From NCBI GenBank assembly GCA_934248055.1, contig CAKQKI010000005.1:1-64000 (forward strand): DNA of 64,000 nucleotides. The letters are read 5' to 3'. Below, in pieces: positions 1-6,876 of the stretch (the stretch's first letter is position 1; each line of letters begins with the position of its first letter). Position numbers and translations under genes: made by a program. The notes under the pieces are model-generated. The model saw nothing but the letters and a program-made list of their open reading frames with translations. It was not told the origin of the DNA and did no database searches. The stretch comes from an uncultured Clostridia bacterium (GTDB lineage Bacteria > Bacillota > Clostridia > Christensenellales > Borkfalkiaceae).

Positions 1-118
1 TTATCTTTCTCGTCTCGATTTATTTGCTTTCTCGCAAATATTTCTTAACTTCTACTATGCAGTTGTCAATCTACGAACCTTAACAAAAGTTAAGGGCGTC
101 TTCATCGGACGCTTATAC

Positions 119-147
119 ATAATATCACTATTAGGTTTTTAAGTCAA
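119..147 (-). promoter_or_regulatory. Strong sigma-A promoter firing leftward, probably for an rRNA operon
   Basis: On the minus strand there is a -35 TTGACT (142-147), a 17-nt spacer and a -10 TATTAT (119-124), preceded by an A/T-tract UP-like stretch (about 150-185). The leader (about 1-112) holds two small hairpins: stems 108-112/96-100 and the perfect 7-bp pair 89-95/78-84. It continues with a sequence of the kind seen in clostridial rRNA leaders and spacers ('GACAACTGCATAG'). No gene follows inside the window. That it drives an rRNA operon beyond the left edge is inference. Confidence 0.6.
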
Positions 148-288
148 GCGTTTTAACAAAATTTTTTCAAAAAATTTTCCCTTGATTAAAAACGCGCAAA
201 CTGCAAATCGATAACGATTTACTCTCTTTTCAATATATATTGTTTACTTATATATTTATATACTATATGTGGCAAAACCCGCTCAACG

Positions 289-1320
289 TTACAAGCCGAA
301 CAACCCGAGATAAAAATCAAGCCCTACGGTTACGATAACGAGATACGCTATATAAATAATAAACATAACCACGCCTTGCCAGCGGCTGAATTTTTTCATA
401 ACGATAGTCGGAACGACGGCTATAAGCGAAACAAGAATGGCAACGGGAAAATCGAGAAAGATATTCTGAACGGACACAGGAAGACTGCCGCCGTAAATAA
501 ACGAGCATAATGCCAGAATAAGAGTGGTGTCTATAACGTTCGCTCCGATTACGTTTCCCACCGACATGGACGACTGCTTTTTAACCACCGCCGTAATTGC
601 GGTTACGAGTTCGGGTAAAGAAGTTCCTATCGCGACGATTGTAACGCCTATAACCGCTTCCGAAACGCCTAACGAACGCGCTATTTTACTGCCGTTATCA
701 ACTAAAAGCCTTGACCCGAGAACTATGCACGCAGCGCCGAAAACAACCCTTAAAATATTGATTGCGGTCGTTTTTTTATTGATAACGAGAGAAGATTCTT
801 CGATTTCTTCCGTGCTGTTCTTCGCCGAACGGACGTTTTCGGCGATATACGCGATAAAAATAAGCAACAACGCGACGCCGCCGACGATTGAAAGTTGCCC
901 CTTAAGCGAAAACGCAAACAACGTTACGACAGCCGCTATCAAAAGCAGGGCTTTAGGCGCGAAATCTTTTCTTTTTACGGCTATAGGCATAAAAGTAATG
1001 CTTATTGCGAGTATCATTGCGGTATTGCAGATAACCGAGCCTATTCCGTTTCCGATAGCCATTCCCACTTTATCCTGCGACGCGGCGATGTAATCTCCGA
1101 CTTTGGAAATTAAAATCCGATGCCCTTCGATTGCCGCCATAACCGAAACGATGATTTCGGGAAGAGTGGTAGCGACGCTTATAATCGTTGCGCCGATAAT
1201 AAACTTCGGAATTTTTGTCGCTTCGGCGATAAAAGCCGCGCCGTCGACAAACCAGTCTCCCCCTTTTACTATGAGCAATACTCCTATAGCGAATAATACG
1301 TATGTCAGAATCGTTTGCAT
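289..1320 (-). CDS. CaCA-family sodium/calcium exchanger (YrbG-like)
   Basis: This integral membrane cation/proton or Na+/Ca2+ antiporter has 343 residues and about ten hydrophobic segments. Both alpha repeats of the CaCA superfamily are visible: TTLPE at 51-55 with GNGIGS at 90-95, and the inverted second copy GTSLPE at 232-237 with GNVIGANVIDT at 255-265. The acidic residues of these repeats form the ion site in characterised members. The start was set at 1320 because GGAG lies a few bases upstream; the ORF runs 12 codons further but without a ribosome site. A MITE-like element begins 24 bp upstream of the start, so the native promoter has been displaced or replaced. Specificity for Ca2+ against other cations cannot be read from sequence. 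Confidence 0.9.
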   Translation of the reverse strand: MQTILTYVLFAIGVLLIVKGGDWFVDGAAFIAEATKIPKFIIGATIISVATTLPEIIVSVMAAIEGHRILISKVGDYIAASQDKVGMAIGNGIGSVICNTAMILAISITFMPIAVKRKDFAPKALLLIAAVVTLFAFSLKGQLSIVGGVALLLIFIAYIAENVRSAKNSTEEIEESSLVINKKTTAINILRVVFGAACIVLGSRLLVDNGSKIARSLGVSEAVIGVTIVAIGTSLPELVTAITAVVKKQSSMSVGNVIGANVIDTTLILALCSFIYGGSLPVSVQNIFLDFPVAILVSLIAVVPTIVMKKFSRWQGVVMFIIYIAYLVIVTVGLDFYLGLFGL

Positions 1321-1358
1321 AATTTCTCCGAAAAATAAAAAGCGTATGCCAGACAAAA

Positions 1359-1387
1359 ATAATACGAATCTTGCAAAAACGCCGCAA
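1359..1387 (-). promoter_or_regulatory. Outward promoter at the left end of the MITE-like element
   Basis: On the minus strand, -35 TTGCGG (1382-1387), a 17-nt spacer and -10 TATTAT (1359-1364) point at the exchanger gene starting at 1320. The -10 lies inside the terminal inverted repeat. The predicted start is near 1352, giving a leader of about 30 nt that includes the gene's own ribosome site. Confidence 0.55.
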
Positions 1388-1392
1388 TTTAC

Positions 1393-1550
1393 GCGCTTTT
1401 TTGCAAATTCTCGGACGGTGTACGTATAGTACTACCGTCCTTGCCTTCACAAAAAATCATCGAAAATATCGGCGCTTTTTTGCAAATTCTCGGACGGTGT
1501 ACGTATAGCACTACCGTCCTTGCTTTCACAAAAAATCATCGAAAATATCG
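1393..1550. repeat. 79-bp direct tandem duplication inside the MITE-like element
   Basis: Copies are 1393-1471 and 1472-1550. I see two substitutions between them (T/C near 1430/1509 and C/T near 1445/1524). Each copy holds a near-palindrome, GGACGG...CCGTCC, around a GTACGTATAGTAC core. Two copies only and no spacers, so this is not a CRISPR array. Confidence 0.85.
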
Positions 1551-1788
1551 GTGTTTTTGTTGCAGGCAAGTATAACGCTGCGTTTTTAGGCTAAGACAAG
1601 GCGCGTGAGCGGGTTAATACTGTCCGTATAACCAGTTAGCGCAACACAGTATTAGTCAAAAACACAGCGTCAGACCAAGGTTTGTATTATTCTTGCCTGG
1701 CATAAATTCTATCACACGCGGCGTTTAAAGTCAATAAAAACAGCCCGCCGCGCGGTTATTTGCGGATAAATTTCAAAACCCGAAAAAC

Positions 1789-1817
1789 TCCCCGAAAAAG
1801 CGAGTTTTTTTCGGGGA
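1789..1817 (-). terminator. Rho-independent terminator of the ABC/TerB operon
   Basis: Reading leftward after the stop codon at 1824, TCCCCGAAAAA pairs with TTTTTCGGGGA around a short loop and is followed by GTTTTTCGGG. It ends the minus-strand operon that starts at 5772. Confidence 0.7.
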
Positions 1818-1823
1818 ATTATT

Positions 1824-2276
1824 TTACGCTATAAGTTTTTTGATATAATTTTTTTCTCTTAGCGAAAGTTTGCCGTCTACCGTAACCACGCAAAGGCAAA
1901 GTATTATAACGTCTTCGTAAAGAGTTTCGTCGGCAACTTCTAGAACACGGATAAGTTCGCTCGTATACTTTGCGATTTCTTTTCTGCCGTTTTTATCCGT
2001 TTCAAATTCTTTTTTAATACTCTCGTAATCGAAATCCCGACCGAATACTTTTACGAGCGCAGGATAAATAAGAAGATATTCTTTCTCATGCAATTTGCCG
2101 TCTGCGGCAACAGAGCCTACTATAAACGCCGCGAGCGTTCCGACGGGGTCTATACCGTCTGTGCCGAGCGCCGCAAGTTTTGCGAGTATGCTTACCGACT
2201 TTTCGGTGAGCATCACGCCGCGCTCTATCGCGCCGAGTTTTTCGTAATCTTTTAAAATTTTTGTAAATTCAAACAT
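1824..2276 (-). CDS. TerB-like protein
   Basis: This 150-residue cytoplasmic, helix-rich protein resembles the TerB/tellurite-resistance family. The diagnostic feature is a pair of acidic metal-site-like motifs in the same context, AADGKLHEKE near residue 57 and VDGKLSLREK near residue 133, each followed by a helix. TerB-fold proteins are linked to metal sensing and membrane stress, but no activity can be assigned here. It is the last gene of the operon with the ABC exporter (22 bp after the permease) and is followed by a good terminator. A role in the same envelope-stress or export response is inferred only from position. Confidence 0.65.
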   Translation of the reverse strand: MFEFTKILKDYEKLGAIERGVMLTEKSVSILAKLAALGTDGIDPVGTLAAFIVGSVAADGKLHEKEYLLIYPALVKVFGRDFDYESIKKEFETDKNGRKEIAKYTSELIRVLEVADETLYEDVIILCLCVVTVDGKLSLREKNYIKKLIA

Positions 2277-2298
2277 TTTATTTCTCCCTTTTTTTATT

Positions 2299-3939
2299 TT
2301 AAAGCGGTAAGTCTTTTTTTGTAAATTTTACCGAACCCGCCGTTATACCGATTATTCCGAGTACCGCAAGTATTGCGAATTTCCATATAAACGCATTCGT
2401 TCCGTCCATTATGGAAACGACGTCGAACATAGAAATTATAGTAGTATAGTTAAAGTAATTCAGCGAATCGAGCCGAACGACTTTGGGAATTACGGGGCTG
2501 CCGAACAAACCGAGCATCGCCGCAACGAGCGCAAATATACTGAGCCCGCCGCCGATAGCCATAGAACGCTTGCTCCTGTCAAAATAACAAGACGTGAGAA
2601 AGTTCAGCCCCGAAAGCGCGAACAGAACGAGAAACGCTCCGAGATTAAGGAGTAAAAGGTTGCCGTAAGTAAGCCCTACGTCCGTTCCGACTATCGCAAG
2701 GCAGACGCACCCCGTGGCAGTGGTAAGCGCGAACATTGCAAGCAAAGACCCTACGAGATATACCGCCTGAGTGAAAACGACGGTTTTTCTTTTTGTGGAA
2801 GTTGACAGAACGTACGCCATCGAGCCGCTGTCGATCTGCCCCGCGATAAGGTTGTTAGACGCCATAATCATATAAATTATGGGGAGCAGCAATCCCGCGA
2901 GTTTATAGAATATCGAGCCGACTATAAGAGTATACAAATCCGCCTGCCCTATATCTTCGAGCGCGCTTCCCACTTCTTCGGGCAGAGAGTCGAGCAAACT
3001 TCCCGAAATATCCGCAATCAGATCGGCATTCGTTTTTTCAATCGCCTTTTTATATTCTTCTTCGCTTCCGAATTCTCCCGCGGCATACTTTTTTCTTAGT
3101 TCCGAAAGTTCGTATTCAAGTCGGTTACTGTAAGTTATAACCGTGTTGCGACCGAGTTTTTTAACGCTTTCGTAAGTGTAGCCGAACGTTTCGTATTTTT
3201 CCTTATCTACCCCGTAAGAAGCAAGGTTTCTAATCATTTCGTCGACAGCCTTTTCCGAAGTAATGTTAAGCGCAAGGAAATTTGCGCCCGCTTTTTCGGC
3301 GCGGGTGGAAACGTAATCTCTTCTCTCGAGCGACGAAATATATTCTTCGCCTTTATCCTGCATGGCGTGCGCTACGAGCGAAGCAACGTCGTAACCGTCG
3401 AGAATATCGTCCGTTTCAGACATATAAGCGTTGTAAAGTTCTTCGTTTTCACCTTTGATGAGTTCGGGGTTCAAAGCAAACATCGAAACGCCGAGAATTT
3501 CTTTCGCTCCGTCGCTGTCTTCGGAATATCCGAGCGAAGTTGCTTTTAAAGCGGCGTTTTGCTTGACTTTGAGCGCCGCCGCTTCATAATATTTCATTGC
3601 CGCCGCGACCTGCGCTTCTTCCGATGTTTTGCCCGCCGCTACGAGCGCGGAAACGTTGCCTGCGTATTCGGCTTTATTAAAAGTTGCGATAAACTCTTTA
3701 TCGAAAGTCGTAAGCGCGCCGTCGGAAAGAGAATAATAATTTATCACCCGCTTTTCCATAGCAGAGTCTATTTCTTTCTGAATTATAGTGTCTTCTATTG
3801 CGTTTTTGGTGGCTCCTATACTTCCGCTGCCGCTTATAAGCATAACGCACGCGAGCATAAAGCATACCGCGAAAGTAATTATAGACCACATAACTCCGTT
3901 TGCTTTGCAAGATTGTTTAAATAACGCTTTACTGAACAT
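2299..3939 (-). CDS. ABC-2 type exporter permease
   Basis: This is the membrane subunit of an ABC exporter, 546 residues. One transmembrane helix lies at about 17-37, then a large predicted extracytoplasmic, charged and helical domain (about 40-330), then a block of five or six transmembrane segments to the C-terminus. This is the ABC-2/YhgE-like arrangement seen in antimicrobial-peptide and lipid exporters. A GGGAGG ribosome site precedes the start, and the start overlaps the upstream ATPase gene by 11 bp, implying translational coupling. Two different ATPases precede one permease, so the complex may be a heteromeric ATPase with this subunit as dimer. The substrate is unknown. Confidence 0.8.
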   Translation of the reverse strand: MFSKALFKQSCKANGVMWSIITFAVCFMLACVMLISGSGSIGATKNAIEDTIIQKEIDSAMEKRVINYYSLSDGALTTFDKEFIATFNKAEYAGNVSALVAAGKTSEEAQVAAAMKYYEAAALKVKQNAALKATSLGYSEDSDGAKEILGVSMFALNPELIKGENEELYNAYMSETDDILDGYDVASLVAHAMQDKGEEYISSLERRDYVSTRAEKAGANFLALNITSEKAVDEMIRNLASYGVDKEKYETFGYTYESVKKLGRNTVITYSNRLEYELSELRKKYAAGEFGSEEEYKKAIEKTNADLIADISGSLLDSLPEEVGSALEDIGQADLYTLIVGSIFYKLAGLLLPIIYMIMASNNLIAGQIDSGSMAYVLSTSTKRKTVVFTQAVYLVGSLLAMFALTTATGCVCLAIVGTDVGLTYGNLLLLNLGAFLVLFALSGLNFLTSCYFDRSKRSMAIGGGLSIFALVAAMLGLFGSPVIPKVVRLDSLNYFNYTTIISMFDVVSIMDGTNAFIWKFAILAVLGIIGITAGSVKFTKKDLPL

Positions 3940-4843
3940 TTTTTGTATCCTCCCGTTTTGCTTTTAACGCTTCTTTAAAATGTTTTTCAAGGGTGCAGGG
4001 AATTTCCGAAATAAATTTAACGTCGTAATCGTTGAGCGTTTTCAGAAGTTTCGCCGTATCGCCCGAATTTATTCTGATGGTTGCCTGATTGTAAATATCC
4101 TGAGTTCTTGTAACTTCGTATTTTTCTTTAAGAAATTTTTTATAGTCGCTTTCGGAATTGAATTCTATTTTGAATTCTTTTTCCGCAGGATTTCTTATCG
4201 TTTCCATATCGCACACGTCTATAAGTTTGCCGTCGTTTATCAACGCGACCTTATCGCACGTGTCTTCGAGTTCTTCGAAATTATGACTGCTCATAAAAAT
4301 CGTTTTGCCCTTTTTATGCTCTTCTTTTATAATATCGAGAAAAGTTACTCTCATAAGCGGGTCGAGTCCCGTGGTAGGCTCGTCGAGAATGATTACGGGC
4401 GCGTCGCTCATAAGCGCGGCGACGAGCGCGGTTTTCTGTTTCATACCCTTGCTCATACGTTTAAGATTTGCGCGCGGGTCGAGTTGAAGCCGCTCTATGA
4501 GTTCGTTTGCGTAATCCATATTTTTAAGCCCGAGAAATTCTTTCTGGGAATTAAGAAAATCAACCCCCGTTTTAAGGTCGGGAAACGCTATTTCGCCGGG
4601 AACGTAACCGATATTACGCATAATTTCGCTCGAATGTTTCCACGAGTCAAGACCGTTTACGGCGGTTTCGCCTTTCGTGGGTTTTATAAATCCGAGTACG
4701 CTTCTTATAGTAGTGGTTTTTCCGCTTCCGTTCGTTCCTACGAATCCTACCGTTTCGCCTTCGTTTACGGTAAGGTTTATATCGAAAACGCCTTTGCCGT
4801 ACCCGTAATCTTTGGTAAGATTTTTAACTTCTATAACGCTCAT
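3929..4843 (-). CDS. ABC exporter ATP-binding protein (second ATPase)
   Basis: This 304-residue ABC ATPase is of the BcrA/CcmA-like drug-export class. Visible motifs are Walker A GTNGSGKTTT (about 36-45), the signature variant MSKGMKQK, Walker B VIILDEPTTGLDP and the H-loop SSHNFEELE. The C-terminal ~90 residues are the accessory domain common to this subfamily. It shares its N-terminus (NLTKDYG.G.GVFD) with the neighbouring ATPase, pointing to gene duplication within the operon. Its start overlaps the upstream stop as ATGA. It should energise the permease at 2299. Confidence 0.88.
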   Translation of the reverse strand: MSVIEVKNLTKDYGYGKGVFDINLTVNEGETVGFVGTNGSGKTTTIRSVLGFIKPTKGETAVNGLDSWKHSSEIMRNIGYVPGEIAFPDLKTGVDFLNSQKEFLGLKNMDYANELIERLQLDPRANLKRMSKGMKQKTALVAALMSDAPVIILDEPTTGLDPLMRVTFLDIIKEEHKKGKTIFMSSHNFEELEDTCDKVALINDGKLIDVCDMETIRNPAEKEFKIEFNSESDYKKFLKEKYEVTRTQDIYNQATIRINSGDTAKLLKTLNDYDVKFISEIPCTLEKHFKEALKAKREDTKNVQ

Positions 4844-5772
4844 CTGATTGCTCCTTTAAAGTCTTTGTCTTCCTTATAAAACTTCATAAAATAATCTTCG
4901 AGACTTTCTCTGCGATTACTGAATTTTGCCACTTTTACAAGAGAAAGAATATCTATGGTTTCGTTTAAATCTTTGTCTTCTATAGAAATATTTATCTCTT
5001 TATCTTTGTCGTTTATAAGAGTAAACGACTTGATTACAACGGCTTTTTCAAGGAATTTTTTCTTTTCCGCTTCGGTTTTGAAATCTACTGTGTAATACTT
5101 TCTCGAAGCGTGTTTAAGGTCGTTTGCAACGAATTCCGAAACGATTTTACCGTCTTTTATTATCGCTATTCTGTCGCAGGTATTATCTATTTCGGAAAAA
5201 ATATGACTCGATAAAAGTATGGTTTTGCCCCGCTCTTTTTCTTTGTGAATAAAGTCTACGAAGCGTTCCTGCATAACGGGATCGAGTCCGCTCGTAGGCT
5301 CGTCGAGAATCAGAACTTCGGGGTCGGACATAAACGCCGATACCACCGCAAGTTTTCTTTTTACTCCCAAACTCATTCTTTTTACGTCGCATAAAAGCGA
5401 AGCGTCGTCGAGTTCGAAAATATCGCGGAGCATTTTCAGCCTTTCTTCGTTGTGAATTCCTGTTAAATCCTGCATCATTTTTATAAACTCTTTACCCGTA
5501 AGACCTGCGGGAAGAGCGATTTCGCCCGGAATATATCCTACTCTTTTCAATATTTCGTAATATTTATCGAAAGTCGGCTCGCCGAAAATTTTAACTTCGC
5601 CTTCGTCTGCTTTTGAAAACCCCATAAGATGACGTATCGTGGTTGATTTTCCCGCGCCGTTAGGACCTAAAAACCCGAATACTTCGCCCTTTTCGACGTG
5701 AATACTCACGTCAAATACGCCGCGCCCGAATCCGTAATCTTTGGTAAGATGCTCAACGTCAATTACGTTCAT
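4840..5772 (-). CDS. ABC exporter ATP-binding protein (first ATPase)
   Basis: This 310-residue ABC ATPase has Walker A GPNGAGKSTT, signature variant MSLGVKRK, Walker B VLILDEPTSGLDP and an SSHIFSEID H-loop. An in-frame upstream extension of 85 codons exists but runs through the operator/promoter region, so the start at 5772 with GGGAGG directly upstream was chosen. It is the first gene of a four-gene operon, with the divergent TetR-family gene on its other side. The pairing with a second, paralogous ATPase suggests a heterodimeric or interchangeable motor for the single permease. Confidence 0.88.
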   Translation of the reverse strand: MNVIDVEHLTKDYGFGRGVFDVSIHVEKGEVFGFLGPNGAGKSTTIRHLMGFSKADEGEVKIFGEPTFDKYYEILKRVGYIPGEIALPAGLTGKEFIKMMQDLTGIHNEERLKMLRDIFELDDASLLCDVKRMSLGVKRKLAVVSAFMSDPEVLILDEPTSGLDPVMQERFVDFIHKEKERGKTILLSSHIFSEIDNTCDRIAIIKDGKIVSEFVANDLKHASRKYYTVDFKTEAEKKKFLEKAVVIKSFTLINDKDKEINISIEDKDLNETIDILSLVKVAKFSNRRESLEDYFMKFYKEDKDFKGAIR

Positions 5773-5797
5773 TATAACCTCCCGATTGAATTTATTT

Positions 5798-5810
5798 TCA
5801 ACACTGTTGA
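5798..5810. promoter_or_regulatory. Palindromic operator 1 in the TetR/ABC intergenic region
   Basis: The 13-bp perfect palindrome TCAACACTGTTGA overlaps the -35 of the plus-strand promoter. A second, one-mismatch copy lies at 5885-5897. Binding by the adjacent TetR-family protein is inferred. Confidence 0.65.
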
Positions 5811-5835
5811 CATTTTTAACATATAGCAGTATAAT
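5807..5835 (+). promoter_or_regulatory. Consensus sigma-A promoter of the TetR-family gene
   Basis: TTGACA (5807-5812), a 17-nt spacer and TATAAT (5830-5835) form a perfect consensus promoter. The leader before the ATG at 5930 is about 88 nt and contains operator 2, so repression could act on initiation and elongation. Confidence 0.8.
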
Positions 5836-5871
5836 ATAGAAAAAATAAAAACGAAAGCACATATTTTTCGT

Positions 5872-5897
5872 CAGTGTTGAAATATTAACACTGTTGA
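5872..5897. promoter_or_regulatory. Operator 2: overlapping inverted repeats
   Basis: CAGTGTT (5872-5878) is inverted at 5887-5893 as AACACTG, and the second half also forms TTAACACTGTTGA (5885-5897), matching operator 1 at 12 of 13 positions. The repeated AACACTGTT core is typical of a dimeric TetR-type site. Confidence 0.6.
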
Positions 5898-5929
5898 TAA
5901 TATTGTATAAAAAAAAGGATAAAAAAATT

Positions 5930-6502
5930 ATGAAAGCGAGAAATTTAAACCGCTCGTCTATAAAAACGCGCGCGCTTATAAAGTCTACTTTTGCGGAAAT
6001 GCTGTCGGAAAAGCAGTCGATAGACAAAATAACGATTACGGAACTCGTAAAACGCGCCGATATAAACCGCGGAACGTTTTATTCGCATTACGACGACGTT
6101 TACGGCGTTGCCGAAGACTACGAAAACGAACTTATAGACAAATTTTTCGACGACGCGCGTCTTCTGAATTCGCAAAACGTTGACACGTTTCTCGATTCGT
6201 TTTTCGATTACATAAAGAAAAATAACGAAAATTATAAATTATTATGCCGTTCGAACGATTTTTTGTTTGCGGCGAAAAAACTCACGAGCATAGCGAGCAA
6301 TAAATTTCTTGAAATATGCTATAACGATAAAGCGGTTGTAAACCGCGAAAACATCGAACTCGATATAAACGTGTTTATAGACGGGCTTTTATGCGAATAC
6401 GTAAAATATTGCCGCGGATTTACGGCAACCACCCCCGAAAAACTTTACGCGTATACTAAATTCTGGGTTAAAAATTTTAAAGAAAGGGTTTACGCCGATT
6501 AA
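5930..6502 (+). CDS. TetR/AcrR-family transcriptional regulator
   Basis: This 190-residue regulator has an N-terminal helix-turn-helix at about 31-60 (ITELVKRADINRGTFYSHYD, matching the TetR recognition helix pattern) and a variable C-terminal ligand domain. The start at 5930 has AAGGA upstream; an in-frame upstream extension would begin inside operator 2. It is transcribed divergently from the ABC operon, and two palindromic sites lie between the genes, so autorepression and repression of the exporter is the natural reading. The ligand is unknown, probably a toxic or envelope-active compound. Confidence 0.87.
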   Translation: MKARNLNRSSIKTRALIKSTFAEMLSEKQSIDKITITELVKRADINRGTFYSHYDDVYGVAEDYENELIDKFFDDARLLNSQNVDTFLDSFFDYIKKNNENYKLLCRSNDFLFAAKKLTSIASNKFLEICYNDKAVVNRENIELDINVFIDGLLCEYVKYCRGFTATTPEKLYAYTKFWVKNFKERVYAD

Positions 6503-6511
6503 AGCGCAAAT

Positions 6512-6559
6512 AAAAATATCGGCGGCTTGTAAAAATTAAAACAAGCCGCCGATATTTTT
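6512..6559 (+). terminator. Strong Rho-independent terminator after the TetR gene
   Basis: A 19-bp perfect stem (6512-6530 with 6541-6559) encloses a 10-nt loop. The A-tract and T-tract are part of the stem, so it can act on both strands. It sits just before the second MITE-like element. Confidence 0.88.
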
Positions 6560-6580
6560 TATATAAACGAGCAATTATCA

Positions 6581-6875
6581 TAGGGATTACATTCGTCATC
6601 ACTAATTACCGAAAAGGCGTCTTTTTCGCCATTTTTCGCGACCGTTCGGGCGCAGTACGTCCAGTACAGCAACCCTCACGTTCGTAAAAAATTATCAAAA
6701 AATGCGCTCTTTTCGGTGCGAAGCATTTTTGCGAATGAGAAACCGACCGCATTGCGGCTCGTTTAGGCAAGGCAAACGCCCGAAGTTATACTTGCCGTAC
6801 TACGAGCGGCGTTTAACGCCGCATAAATCGGTTTATCATCGCAAAAATAGTTGGTGATGACGAATGGAATCCCTA
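6581..6875. mobile_element. 295-bp MITE-like element with 25-bp terminal inverted repeats
   Basis: The ends 6581-6605 and 6851-6875 are inverted repeats matching at 23 of 25 positions, starting TAGGGATT. The terminal TA may be a target duplication. There is no ORF of note. The interior includes a segment (about 6625-6705) similar in layout to the 79-bp repeat of the element at 1345, with GTACGT..AGTAC and an AAAAAAT.ATC.AAAA tail. It lies between the TetR terminator and the stop codon of the GH78-like gene, one base from that stop. Confidence 0.75.
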
Positions 6876-6876
6876 T

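Larger units (their letters stand above)
1345..1704. mobile_element. 360-bp MITE-like element with 29-bp terminal inverted repeats
   Basis: The ends 1345-1373 and 1676-1704 are inverted repeats matching at 25 of 29 positions, each starting TATGCCAG. The outermost TA on each side could be a TA target duplication, as for IS630/Tc1-type elements. There is no coding capacity. The interior contains a 79-bp tandem duplication (1393-1550). The left end carries an outward promoter toward the exchanger gene. No transposase is in the window. A non-autonomous element is inferred from structure alone. Confidence 0.75.

Noticed and set aside
1393..1550. CRISPR-like direct repeats
   Set aside because: Only two adjacent 79-bp copies with no unique spacers; they lie inside a terminal-inverted-repeat element.
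5773..6027. Upstream 85-codon extension of the first ABC ATPase
   Set aside because: It crosses the operators and the opposite promoter, has no ribosome site, and the ABC domain starts normally at 5772.
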